Of a stretch of DNA of 64,000 nt, positions 7,302 through 14,503 are shown piece after piece. Where the stretch lies: positions 1-64,000 of the IMG/VR virus record IMGVR_UViG_3300028610_000804; one strand, 5' to 3'. The position numbers were made by a program, and so were the translations under genes. How positions within the stretch are numbered: the first letter of the stretch is position 1; each line of letters opens with the position of its first letter. This DNA is from a virus. The notes below the pieces were generated by a model that was given only the letters and a program-made list of their open reading frames with translations, was not told the DNA's origin and did no database searches.

Positions 7302-7541
7302 ATGAATATTATTGATGATTATTTTAATAGAGAAGGTGATTTTAAGTACATGAATATATTTGAACTTGAGACACAAGTTAGAGCCATAAATAGATTTATT
7401 AAAAAGCATAATTATAGCCAGAATGTACACCCATGGCAGTTAGAAAAATTAAAGATGTGGCAAGATATTCAAGATAGAGTAGAGAAAGAAGGTTTAACTG
7501 TAGGCAGAGTATTTAGAGAAGGGGTAGAAATTGAAAATTGA
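7302..7541 (+). CDS. Hypothetical helical protein, 79 aa
   Basis: An AGGAGCTTAAATAC ribosome site precedes the ATG; the site lies in a possible 13-codon leader frame (7256-7297). The protein is helical and charged (FELETQVRAINRFIKKHNY). No family was recognised. Confidence 0.6.
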   Translation: MNIIDDYFNREGDFKYMNIFELETQVRAINRFIKKHNYSQNVHPWQLEKLKMWQDIQDRVEKEGLTVGRVFREGVEIEN

Positions 7542-7578
7542 AATTGAAAATAATATAAAATGGCATTAGAGATTTTAA

Positions 7579-7791
7579 GTGCCTAAAGTAACCTTACAAA
7601 TTAAAGTACTATGCGACAACACAAAGCCTTTAGGTTATGTTAAATCTGATGGTAGAGTTATTACAGTAGGCACAAACATACTAATGATGTCGCGGTGTTG
7701 CGATGATTGTTTTACACCAATAACTGAAGAAACAGATTATAGGAATAATGGGCTGTGTGATAGCTGTAAAATAAACCACCCATTTGATTGA
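7579..7791 (+). CDS. Zinc-ribbon protein, 70 aa, GTG start
   Basis: A beta strand region (KVTLQIKVLCD) is followed by a two-knuckle ribbon: CCDDCFTPI and, about 20 residues later, CDSCKINH. This is the classical CxxC...CxxC arrangement. It probably binds zinc. Its target is unknown. Confidence 0.6.
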   Translation: MPKVTLQIKVLCDNTKPLGYVKSDGRVITVGTNILMMSRCCDDCFTPITEETDYRNNGLCDSCKINHPFD

Positions 7792-7940
7792 TGATTATGC
7801 CCATACCAAAACCAGAGGAAAAACCAAAAGGCTTATCTGGGAGTATTACTATAACTGGCACTATGGAAGTTTATTATGAAAGCCCTGCATTGATGGAGTG
7901 GGTAGAGAAACATTTAAAGGAAATGGAAGAAGATGGATAA
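7791..7940 (+). CDS. Hypothetical protein, 49 aa
   Basis: This peptide is Pro- and Lys-rich at the start (MIMPIPKPEEKPKG), then has a short beta segment (GSITITGTMEVYY) and an acidic helix at the end. It overlaps both neighbours by one to eight bases. The function is unknown. Confidence 0.45.
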   Translation: MIMPIPKPEEKPKGLSGSITITGTMEVYYESPALMEWVEKHLKEMEEDG

Positions 7941-8106
7941 AATAGATAAAATAGAAGAAATAAAAGATTTATTAATTAAGTGTCACACAGAACAGACCGA
8001 GATGAAAGATAAAATTATAGAAAAGCAATGTGAGATACTTAAACTTTATGAAGAAACTATTAAAGTAATGGAGCCCTACTACAATAAAGGTAAAAATGAA
8101 AATTAA
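7933..8106 (+). CDS. 57-aa coiled-coil peptide
   Basis: Nearly the whole product is a charged amphipathic helix (DKIEEIKDLLIKCHTEQTEM and on to about residue 48). It overlaps the preceding and following genes. The function is unknown. Confidence 0.5.
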   Translation: MDKIDKIEEIKDLLIKCHTEQTEMKDKIIEKQCEILKLYEETIKVMEPYYNKGKNEN

Positions 8107-8992
8107 TATAACAGAACATACTGACCATTTTAGGGCAAGCTTTCCAGAAGTACATTTATTACGGCATGTAGGATCAGGGGACACAGCAGAACTAGCCATA
8201 GCTGATTTATTCAGGACTACAGAGTACCATTACCCTGATAGGTGGTCACGATATTTTGAAATGGTAGGGCCTATAAAAATAGTACATACTGAAGACCCTA
8301 TTAGATCTATGGCCAACATGCCAACAGCACCTGCAACGAATACAAGTATTGCCCAAAAGCTAACAGATGAGTATTATGCTAAATTACGCAGTGGTGAAAT
8401 AAAGCGCCCTGGGGATATCTGCCCAACATGTAAAAAAGATTATGAACTTAAGGTAGATGACCAGATTGTATGTGCCTGTAATATACAAGAGGTTATGCTT
8501 AAAAATGCAGGTAAAAAAGTTATGGAAGAAGCCGTAGCCAAAGCACCCCATATGCCTGGGTTTAGACAAAAAATATTAGACAGCCTTAAAAATTGTGACT
8601 GTGGTGCTGATGCTGTTGCAGAATTAGAGCCTGCAGATTTTTTAAAATTTGGCCATACAAAAAACTGCAAAAGTAGATTAGCTAGTGGTGGTATTGTTAA
8701 ACTTAAAGGCCCTGTTATTATGGGGGAAGCTGGCAGCCCTGGCTGCGCACTACCATTAAAGCACCCGTTGATGAATCCAGTGTTGGCAAATATCGCCAAA
8801 AAAACTAAAGCGTTAGTGCAGCCCATGATTGGCCCTAGTGATTTGTACAGCACAGAAAGCCCTTACCATTTAAAAAATGCAGCCCCTTTAGATAAATGGG
8901 TGAATGAACTTAAATGTATGTTGTGTGATAAAAAATTTAAAGACCACGATAAGCTACAAAACCACAAATGCCCAGAGCTGGAGATTGAATAA
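8096..8992 (+). CDS. Zinc-finger protein, 298 aa
   Basis: The N-terminal 60 residues form an alpha/beta region. A knuckle CPTCKKDYEL...CACN lies near residues 103-124, a DCGADAVAEL segment near 165, and a clear C2HC finger ends the protein: CMLCDKKF...LQNHKC. Classical C2H2-type fingers are uncommon in phages. DNA or protein binding is inferred. It is the largest product of the minigene operon. Confidence 0.7.
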   Translation: MKINITEHTDHFRASFPEVHLLRHVGSGDTAELAIADLFRTTEYHYPDRWSRYFEMVGPIKIVHTEDPIRSMANMPTAPATNTSIAQKLTDEYYAKLRSGEIKRPGDICPTCKKDYELKVDDQIVCACNIQEVMLKNAGKKVMEEAVAKAPHMPGFRQKILDSLKNCDCGADAVAELEPADFLKFGHTKNCKSRLASGGIVKLKGPVIMGEAGSPGCALPLKHPLMNPVLANIAKKTKALVQPMIGPSDLYSTESPYHLKNAAPLDKWVNELKCMLCDKKFKDHDKLQNHKCPELEIE

Positions 8993-9220
8993 ATGAGATG
9001 GGAAGATTTTGAGAAGCATTTAAAAGCTATTGATGATTGCCTGCAGCCTGCGTACCTAGTGCGTATTATTAGTATGGATATCGAGGGCATCGCTATTAAA
9101 CTGGGAGAAGGTATAGGTGGGCCTTATGGTTCGGGTGACTGTGTTATATTTTGGGCTGATGGTGATAGCGGTGTGTGTAATGAAGACCAGGAATTAGAAA
9201 TTATAAAAAGGTTATTTTAA
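8993..9220 (+). CDS. Hypothetical protein, 75 aa
   Basis: This small acidic alpha/beta protein has a helix (DFEKHLKAIDDCL) followed by strands and a Gly-rich turn. No family was recognised. Its TAA overlaps the next ATG by one base. Confidence 0.65.
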   Translation: MRWEDFEKHLKAIDDCLQPAYLVRIISMDIEGIAIKLGEGIGGPYGSGDCVIFWADGDSGVCNEDQELEIIKRLF

Positions 9221-9663
9221 TGGATAAACCAGAAGTAATAAAAATAGTTAAACGAGAAGTCCCACGTTATCAAAAGCTTTTAAATTTACCCCATTGGATA
9301 TTTAACTTTCAATACGGATGGATAGACGACGCTGAAGATAGTTTTTATGGTAAGTGTTGGCCTGATCCAGACTACAATACTGCAACTATAAAAATTAACT
9401 TTGAACTACATGAAAACGAAGAAATTTTAGTGCGCACAATACGTCATGAAATGCTGCACGTAGTACATGCAGAATTTGAAACATACAGAAAGGCTGCTAG
9501 CCTGCTCATGACTAAGCCAGAATTTATGGCAATGGATGTAGTGTTTGGGGCCTGTTGTGAAAAGACTGTTAAACAATTAGAATTTATGCTAAAGAGCTTA
9601 GGCATACCATTAGTAAAACCTAAGCCTAAAAAGAAAGAAAAGAAAGTTAAAAAGAAAAAATAA
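9220..9663 (+). CDS. SprT-like zinc metallopeptidase
   Basis: The HExxH zinc motif is present at residues 76-80 (RHEMLHVVHAEFE), with a further Glu at 85. The surrounding pattern, a preceding beta-rich domain with IKINFEL and a helix carrying the motif, fits the SprT/WSS1-like fold seen in phage peptidases. The C-terminus is a Lys-rich tail (KPKPKKKEKKVKKKK) that could bind DNA. A DNA-protein crosslink protease or a structural homolog without activity are both possible. Confidence 0.65.
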   Translation: MDKPEVIKIVKREVPRYQKLLNLPHWIFNFQYGWIDDAEDSFYGKCWPDPDYNTATIKINFELHENEEILVRTIRHEMLHVVHAEFETYRKAASLLMTKPEFMAMDVVFGACCEKTVKQLEFMLKSLGIPLVKPKPKKKEKKVKKKK

Positions 9664-9804
9664 CATATGGTAGTGTGGCCTTTGGTATGGGGCCATGGCT
9701 TAGAGGGTGGGTTTTGTTTAATCATTTTACCACCTCATTTATTACCCGCAGTGGGGAAATGCTAATGCAAACTGACACTACCACCATTTAGAAAGCACAT
9801 ACAA

Positions 9805-10008
9805 ATGACAATAACAGATGAGACTGATTTAAAATACAGTGAAGATATTTACCAAGAGTTATTTGCAGAAAAAGAAACTAAAAGACGAACTGGTAAAATT
9901 GGATTTATAAAAATAGATGAGGTTGGTAACTTACACTGTAAAACTTTTACCGTGCACGATAATACTTTTTTAGAATTTAGTAGAATGGGACACTATGAGT
10001 ACAACTAA
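9805..10008 (+). CDS. Hypothetical protein, 67 aa
   Basis: This protein follows a 140-base gap. The gap holds a GGCC...GGCC hairpin and a doubtful 32-codon frame (9666-9764). The protein has a charged helix (EDIYQELFAEKETKRR) and a beta segment. The function is unknown. Confidence 0.6.
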   Translation: MTITDETDLKYSEDIYQELFAEKETKRRTGKIGFIKIDEVGNLHCKTFTVHDNTFLEFSRMGHYEYN

Positions 10009-10177
10009 CGAAAGCGGCTTCAGGCCACATGACCCTGAATGCCTTTGTGTAGAATGCGGCTTAAGAACACCTAAGCAGTTTTGGGTAGACAACAAAAAGC
10101 GCTGCACCACGTGTACTGCAGAACTTAAGCAGGCTAGAAAATCTAAAAAGCGTAAGAAGAGTAAGAAGAGAAAATGA
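9995..10177 (+). CDS. Zinc-ribbon protein with basic tail, 60 aa
   Basis: CLCVECGLRTPKQFW and CTTCTAELKQ form a CxxC...CxxC ribbon, and the last 17 residues are almost all Lys and Arg. The combination suggests binding to nucleic acid. It overlaps the previous gene by 14 bases and the next by 4. Confidence 0.6.
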   Translation: MSTTNESGFRPHDPECLCVECGLRTPKQFWVDNKKRCTTCTAELKQARKSKKRKKSKKRK

Positions 10178-10302
10178 ATAAGCACCCTATACGGTTTATT
10201 ATTGCAGTATTATTTTTATTGGTAGGCTCAATACAGGGTAATATTGTGTTTGTTGGTTCTGCAATAGTAATGCTTATGAGCTTGGTAATACGAGGTGCTT
10301 AA
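10174..10302 (+). CDS. 42-aa two-helix membrane peptide
   Basis: Two hydrophobic segments (FIIAVLFLLVGSI and NIVFVGSAIVMLMSLVI) are separated by a short turn. The layout is compatible with a miniature holin or another membrane effector, but nothing else supports that. Confidence 0.5.
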   Translation: MNKHPIRFIIAVLFLLVGSIQGNIVFVGSAIVMLMSLVIRGA

Positions 10303-10648
10303 CCTTGCAGTAGTTGGTGGTCGTGATTTTTGTCGACCTAGATTTATGATTAATGAGATTAAGCAACGTTACGATTTGGACTGTATTAAAATTATTACCG
10401 GAGATGCCAAAGGGGCTGATGATTGCGCAGTGAAGCTGGCTAAAAAAGTTTGGCACATACCCTACGAAAAATTAAAGGCTGACTGGGACCTGTACGGCAA
10501 GGATGCAGGCTTTATCCGTAATGCTGAGATCGAAGAACGCGCTGATGAATGCATAGCTTTCTGGGATGGCCAATCCCCCGGCACCCGGCACACTATAGAT
10601 TTGTTCAAGGAATCTTGCAAAGCTGTTGTTATAATTAAGTACGTATGA
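10295..10648 (+). CDS. SLOG-fold protein (DUF2493/YspA-like)
   Basis: The N-terminal LAVVGGRDFCRPR and the following IITGDAKGADDCAVKLAK are hallmark motifs of the SLOG superfamily branch annotated as DUF2493. The later ADWDLYGKDAGFIRN and IAFWDGQSPGTRHTIDLF also fit it. Members bind nucleotides or nucleotide-derived ligands, but the exact reaction is unknown. The start is a GTG overlapping the previous gene, and its end overlaps terL. Confidence 0.8.
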   Translation: MLNLAVVGGRDFCRPRFMINEIKQRYDLDCIKIITGDAKGADDCAVKLAKKVWHIPYEKLKADWDLYGKDAGFIRNAEIEERADECIAFWDGQSPGTRHTIDLFKESCKAVVIIKYV

Positions 10649-12138
10649 CCACAAAATCAGTAAATTTGAAGAAATCGGTGCGCTTGGTCAAAGGGCAGAA
10701 GGCCTTAAAACACCCAAAAAAAGCCAAAAAAGACCCTATTGGTGAGAATGAGATCAAGGCTGCATCCCTCAAGGAAGCCGATGACGCCATACAGCAGGCC
10801 GTAAACACCACCCTGGGGCATCGCTGGTACCCTCTCAGGCCACACAAGGAACGTTTAGCGCTGTACCACACCATCGTGTCGGGAATAAAGCGTTTTGTCG
10901 TTGTACCGTCCGGCAGGCGCTCTGGTAAGACGGAATACTGCAAAAGGGCACTTATTATCAAAGCCTTGCGTTGTATGCACGCTAACGGGTGGTTTGTGGC
11001 TGCAGCGCCCACCAGAGCCCAGGCTAAGCAAATCTACTGGGAAGACCTGAAACAGCTGGTGCCTAAATCCTGTGTTGACAAAATATCAGAATCTGACTTG
11101 ACAATTACATTGGTACATGGTCCTAAAATCCAGGTGATGGGGATGGACAAACCGGAGCGTATTGAGGGCTCACCTCTGGATGGCATCATACTTGACGAGT
11201 TCGGCAACATGAAAAAGACTGCATGGATAGACCATATCCGTCCAGCTTTGGCCACCATAGGCCGCCCTGGGTTCGCTTGGTTTATCGGTGTACCTGAAGG
11301 GCGCAACCATTACTACGATTTGGCAATGAAGGCCAAAGGTAAGCGTAATAAAAATTGGGGGTACTTCCATTGGTCAGCTGAAGACATTTTAGACCCGAGT
11401 GAAATTGAAGCCATGAAAGCTGACATGGATGAGCTGTCATATCGGCAGGAGGTCCTGGGGCTCTTTATTAATTTCCAGGGCAGGGCCTATTATGATTTTG
11501 ATTCAGAGGTGCACGCCGTTGAATCTTTAGATTACGACCCAGACAAAGATATTATCTTAGCCTTTGATTTTAATATCGCTCCAGGTGTTTGTGCAGTTAT
11601 GCAGGAGCAATTGTATAAAGGCAAAAACCCAAAGGTGTCCCGACGATTCACTGCAGTAATAGGTGAAGTTTATATTCCCAGGCATTCAAATACATTGATA
11701 GTCTGTGACCGAATAATCAAAGACTGGAAACACCATACAGGTGATGTATATTTATATGGTGATTCTACAGGGGGTAATCAGGGCAGCGCAAAGGTAGCCG
11801 GGTCTGACTGGGATTTGATACGCAAGAAATTAAAACCTGTGTTTGGCACTCGATTAAAATATAGAGTTGCAAATAAAAACGGACCAGAGCGTGTGCGTGT
11901 TAATGCTATGAATTCACGTATACAAACTATGGACGGCCAGATAAGGTTTTTAGTTGACCCCGATAACGCACCACATGTGGTAAAAGATTTTGAAGGTGTT
12001 TCTGTGGTCGAGGGCGGCAGCGGCGAGATTGATAAAAAGTCAGAAAAGCATTTAACCCACATTTCCGATGCAGTAGGGTACTATGTGGTCAATAAATTCC
12101 CAATTGAAGAAGGTGGTATTGCGATTACTGATATTTAG
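10645..12138 (+). CDS. terL: Terminase large subunit (packaging ATPase-nuclease)
   Basis: The protein has 497 residues. The ATPase half has a Walker A (PSGRRSGKT, about residues 88-96) and a Walker B (GIILDEFGNM, about 180-189). The RNase H-like nuclease half shows ILAFDFNIAP (about 304-313), GDSTGG (about 374) and HISDAVGYY near the C-terminus, which supply the acidic metal ligands. It cuts concatemeric DNA and drives it into proheads. The first 45 residues are a basic tail. It is followed directly by a gene-free structured region. Confidence 0.95.
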   Translation: MTTKSVNLKKSVRLVKGQKALKHPKKAKKDPIGENEIKAASLKEADDAIQQAVNTTLGHRWYPLRPHKERLALYHTIVSGIKRFVVVPSGRRSGKTEYCKRALIIKALRCMHANGWFVAAAPTRAQAKQIYWEDLKQLVPKSCVDKISESDLTITLVHGPKIQVMGMDKPERIEGSPLDGIILDEFGNMKKTAWIDHIRPALATIGRPGFAWFIGVPEGRNHYYDLAMKAKGKRNKNWGYFHWSAEDILDPSEIEAMKADMDELSYRQEVLGLFINFQGRAYYDFDSEVHAVESLDYDPDKDIILAFDFNIAPGVCAVMQEQLYKGKNPKVSRRFTAVIGEVYIPRHSNTLIVCDRIIKDWKHHTGDVYLYGDSTGGNQGSAKVAGSDWDLIRKKLKPVFGTRLKYRVANKNGPERVRVNAMNSRIQTMDGQIRFLVDPDNAPHVVKDFEGVSVVEGGSGEIDKKSEKHLTHISDAVGYYVVNKFPIEEGGIAITDI

Positions 12139-12149
12139 GTATACTGTTA

Positions 12150-12600
12150 AGCAGATGTTATTTTTAATGGATAGCCAATAGTGATAAGAGATCACCGCCT
12201 AACCGATAAGCAATCTAGGCTAGAATATCACCATTAAAATTAAGTGACGAGGCAAACGAGCATCAATTTTTACATGGAAACGGGTAGGGAACATCGAGGG
12301 ACACCCTCACCTAGCCGCGTCCACCATATTTTTTTTATAGGAAGTGATGCTGAAGAATCGAGGCAGCGGATAGCCGTATTTCCCTAAACGCGATGAGGGG
12401 ATTTAAAAGGGGGTGCAAGTCCCTCCCCTTCCTCCCATATTATGGGCGTTCAAGGTTAACAGCCTTTGCGGTGATTAGAAAGTCACGATGCTGGAAACAT
12501 CTGGCAGATCCCACCATTTTGTGCAGGAATTAATTATTGAGAGTATCTTCCAATGCTAGGATGTAATTAAGGGAAGGGTCGGTATGCCCTTCCTCCTGTA
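12150..12600 (+). ncRNA. Candidate multi-domain structured RNA downstream of terL
   Basis: About 550 bases here have no credible gene but are full of helices. Domain I is closed by TTTTAATGG (12162-12170) with CCATTAAAA (12231-12239) and encloses GTGAT/ATCAC and GCCTA/TAGGC hairpins. Domain II pairs 12244-12253 with 12314-12324 around GAGGG-ACA-CCCTC and ends in eight T. Domain III (12339-12437) resembles a tRNA with acceptor, D-like and T-like arms. Later hairpins are GTGATT/AGTCAC (12471-12486), GATG/CATC, TTAATTA/TAATTAA and a terminal GGAAGGG/CCCTTCC (12572-12593). Most loops are short. No known RNA family was identified. Confidence 0.55.
12340..12437 (+). other. tRNA-like fold within the structured region
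   Basis: GGAAGTG (12340-12346) pairs with CCCTTCC (12426-12432) with one mismatch. GCTG/CAGC (12349-12367) imitates a D-arm. GGGGG-TGCAAGT-CCCTC (12409-12425) has the 5-bp, 7-base geometry of a T-arm, and TCCCA follows. The 41 bases between do not form a normal anticodon arm, so I do not call a functional tRNA. It may be a tRNA mimic or a tRNA relic. Confidence 0.4.
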
Positions 12601-12676
12601 CTTTTATTTCCCCATAACCCCCATTATTTTACAAAAAACGCACTATTATATTTATTTTAATATTTTTTTAATAAAG

Positions 12677-12708
12677 TACTGTACACGCATACAGTGATAG
12701 ACGATAAT
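12677..12708 (+). promoter_or_regulatory. SOS-like promoter 1 (LexA-type palindrome over the -35)
   Basis: CTGT-ACACGCAT-ACAG (12679-12694) matches the gammaproteobacterial LexA pattern CTGT-N8-ACAG. A -35 (TGTACA, 12680-12685) lies in its left half, and a -10 (GATAAT, 12703-12708) follows after 17 bases. The same arrangement recurs at 13842 and, inverted, at 46683. Confidence 0.7.
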
Positions 12709-12738
12709 ATTTATATGACAACTGACAAAGGAAACAAA

Positions 12739-13062
12739 ATGAAAGATATTTTTGAATCAATAGAAACACTCATCAGTAAGAGCCACATTATTGATACAGT
12801 GAGGGATAACCAAATAGAAGGGCAAGTAACTAACCAACATAAAGTAGGTGTTGACTGGAAAGCGCAAGTAGTGCTGGGTTCTGGCTTGCGTAGAAAAGTT
12901 GAGCTAATCATAGGTGGTCGTGACTGGATAACTCACGAATTAAAAGATGACATGATAGACACATGGTTTAAGATTGTTAAAGCCACACATAGTAAACGTG
13001 AGGGTGTTAGTGATGGCCGCAAGGCTAAATGGGTAGCAAATGTGGAGGATGTTTTAAGCTAA
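12739..13062 (+). CDS. Hypothetical protein, 107 aa, SOS-like promoter
   Basis: The ATG at 12739 has an AAAGGAAACAAA site and lies about 24 bases after the expected transcription start, so upstream ATGs at 12694 and 12715 were rejected. The protein is charged, with helices at both ends (FESIETLISKSHIIDTV and DTWFKIVKATHSK). No family was recognised. The operator suggests a role in stress or induction. Confidence 0.7.
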   Translation: MKDIFESIETLISKSHIIDTVRDNQIEGQVTNQHKVGVDWKAQVVLGSGLRRKVELIIGGRDWITHELKDDMIDTWFKIVKATHSKREGVSDGRKAKWVANVEDVLS

Positions 13063-13113
13063 ATAAAACAAAACAACTAACCGGCCAAAAGGCCAGAAAG
13101 GAGGGTACCGCCT

Positions 13114-13326
13114 ATGGTACAAAAAGACAAAGAAGAAATGCTTAAGGCACTGGAGGAAGCAGTGCAGAAGCATGGAGAACTAAAAGCAAAAGCAGAATTA
13201 GCAGCTAATGAAGCTGTGAAGGCTGCAGACGATGTGAAAAAAGAAAAAGCAAACACAGAAGTAGTTTTTCATACCGTTGCTATACAAAAGATCGAAGCTA
13301 TTATGCAAGGTATCAAAGATCTTTAA
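13114..13326 (+). CDS. 70-aa coiled-coil protein
   Basis: AAAGGAGGGTACCGCCT gives a strong ribosome site. Nearly all residues fall in one amphipathic helix rich in Ala, Lys and Glu (LKALEEAVQKHGELKAKAEL). It is followed at once by an intrinsic terminator. The function is unknown; an oligomeric regulator or a decoy protein is possible. Confidence 0.65.
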   Translation: MVQKDKEEMLKALEEAVQKHGELKAKAELAANEAVKAADDVKKEKANTEVVFHTVAIQKIEAIMQGIKDL

Positions 13327-13347
13327 AAAGTAAGTCTTTTAGTTTGT

Positions 13348-13382
13348 GGTCCTGTTAACTTAACTGTTAACAGGGCCTTTTT
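13348..13382 (+). terminator. Intrinsic terminator
   Basis: GGTCCTGTTAAC (13348-13359) pairs with GTTAACAGGGCC (13365-13376) over 12 pairs including one G-U, with a 6-base loop and TTTTTCT after it. It ends transcripts from SOS-like promoter 1. Confidence 0.9.
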
Positions 13383-13404
13383 CTAGTAGAAAGGAGTATA
13401 CATT

Positions 13405-13551
13405 ATGCTACTATTAATTGCAAAAGACTTTCCAGGAGAGGCAAGACAAGGAGATATTGGCTATATCATATGGTCAGCTATCATACTTACTGTGATATTA
13501 AATATCACAGTTTGGCTAATCTCTAAATTTTGGCCAAAGAAAAAAGATTAG
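13405..13551 (+). CDS. 48-aa membrane protein
   Basis: GAAAGGAG precedes the ATG. A short polar start is followed by one membrane helix (IIWSAIILTVILNITVWLI, about residues 21-39) and a basic end (KFWPKKKD), so the N-terminus is probably outside. It stands between two terminators. It could act on the host membrane; the family is unknown. Confidence 0.6.
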   Translation: MLLLIAKDFPGEARQGDIGYIIWSAIILTVILNITVWLISKFWPKKKD

Positions 13552-13564
13552 CAAATACTTTTTA

Positions 13565-13591
13565 CCCTAGGTACTTTGTGCCTGGGGATTT
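13565..13591 (+). terminator. Probable intrinsic terminator
   Basis: CCCTAGGTA (13565-13573) pairs with TGCCTGGGG (13579-13587) with two G-U pairs and a CTTTG loop. ATTTTA follows. It lies just after the 48-aa membrane protein gene. Confidence 0.6.
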
Positions 13592-13629
13592 TACATAAGT
13601 AACAGGACTTAGCAAAAGGAGTTTTTATT

Positions 13630-13818
13630 ATGAATAAGCCACAACCTATATTTTTGCAGGAATTTGTTAAGCAGAAGTTATCAGACAAATTCCCTATGGT
13701 AGATACGGCCATATTTTTTAATGACCACAGGCCAAAAAGTGATAAAAGGGCACGTAAATTTGCCAAGGCTTTAATAAAATGTGTTAACTATGCAGCAAAA
13801 TTCAAACATTTAAACTAA
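13630..13818 (+). CDS. Hypothetical protein, 62 aa
   Basis: AAAAGGAGTTTTTATT gives a good ribosome site. The protein is basic and helical (FLQEFVKQKLSDKF; RARKFAKALIKCVNYAAKF). No family was recognised. Confidence 0.65.
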   Translation: MNKPQPIFLQEFVKQKLSDKFPMVDTAIFFNDHRPKSDKRARKFAKALIKCVNYAAKFKHLN

Positions 13819-13839
13819 TTTTAAAAATATATACTATTC

Positions 13840-13871
13840 TGCTGTACATCTGTACAGTAGTTTAGTATTAT
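13840..13871 (+). promoter_or_regulatory. SOS-like promoter 2 (LexA-type palindrome over the -35)
   Basis: CTGT-ACATCTGT-ACAG occupies 13842-13857. TGTACA (13843-13848) in its left half serves as the -35, and TATTAT (13866-13871) follows after 17 bases. The layout is the same as at 12679. Confidence 0.7.
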
Positions 13872-13904
13872 AGTTATATGGAAATGACAAAAGGTGAAAA
13901 GATT

Positions 13905-14135
13905 ATGAAACTTAATTTTGAAGGTAACGGTGAAATTAAAACAATAGATCAAAGTATTTTATCTGAAGTTGCGGGTTGCGAATCCCTTGTATCAGAACTA
14001 ATAAATATAGACTATTTTGATTTTGATTTCGAAAAAGAAGAAGGCACGCCATTATATAATTTACATGGATATTTATTTCTGCAGTTTAAAAATGATGTTG
14101 AAATTACTAATGTTTGGTCAGAGCCATGCAAGTAG
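13905..14135 (+). CDS. Hypothetical acidic protein, 76 aa
   Basis: The start at 13905 follows AAAGGTGAAAAGATT; an ATG at 13878 would fall at the expected transcription start and was rejected. The protein is acidic (YFDFDFEKEEGTPLYNLHGY) with beta strands. DNA-mimic behaviour is conceivable but not shown. It is transcribed from SOS-like promoter 2. Confidence 0.65.
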   Translation: MKLNFEGNGEIKTIDQSILSEVAGCESLVSELINIDYFDFDFEKEEGTPLYNLHGYLFLQFKNDVEITNVWSEPCK

Positions 14136-14302
14136 TAAAATTTATAACAGCGCGGCAAACAAGGCACACATGCCCACAAGACCACTTAAATATTTTGGCA
14201 CTTGAAAAATATAAAAAAGCAAAAGATGGGGTGTACGTACCGGCCCCAGATTTAAAAGAATACGAGGCGGGACGCTGGCCATTGATTAGCAGAAATGCTT
14301 AA
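14126..14302 (+). CDS. Hypothetical protein, 58 aa
   Basis: This start overlaps the preceding stop by 10 bases. The protein is small and basic at the N-terminus (MQVVKFITARQTRH), and a loop with VPAPDLKEYEAGRWP follows. The family is unknown. Confidence 0.55.
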   Translation: MQVVKFITARQTRHTCPQDHLNILALEKYKKAKDGVYVPAPDLKEYEAGRWPLISRNA

Positions 14303-14318
14303 GAAAGATTTGAAGATT

Positions 14319-14438
14319 ATGAAATACACATTGAAGGAAATAGAATTGGCATACGATATCTACAAACAAAGAAAAATTAACTTAAATCTAGGGTACTTAA
14401 GTTTTGAGTGTTTTAAAAATTCAGTCAACTCTAAATAA
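14319..14438 (+). CDS. Hypothetical protein, 39 aa
   Basis: This peptide is helical (KYTLKEIELAYDIYKQRK) and has a TGAAGATT leader like that of the 14501 and 46600 genes. The function is unknown. Confidence 0.45.
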   Translation: MKYTLKEIELAYDIYKQRKINLNLGYLSFECFKNSVNSK

Positions 14439-14466
14439 CCCCTATCGAAACGACTTCTTAACCACC

Positions 14467-14503
14467 AACAGCCCAACAAGGGCAGAAAGAATTGAAGATT
14501 ATG
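14467..14503 (+). repeat. Shared translation leader, copy 1
   Basis: AACAGCCCAAC, a short spacer and CAGAAAGAATTGAAGATT precede the ATG at 14501. The same blocks precede the ATG at 46600 on the other strand, and a variant lies inside 46275-46314. This implies a duplicated leader carrying a ribosome-binding or control element. Confidence 0.6.

Noticed and set aside
12160-12520. A cluster of true tRNA genes
   Set aside because: Several segments end in CCA and one has T- and D-like arms, but no anticodon arm could be drawn, so functional tRNAs are not called.
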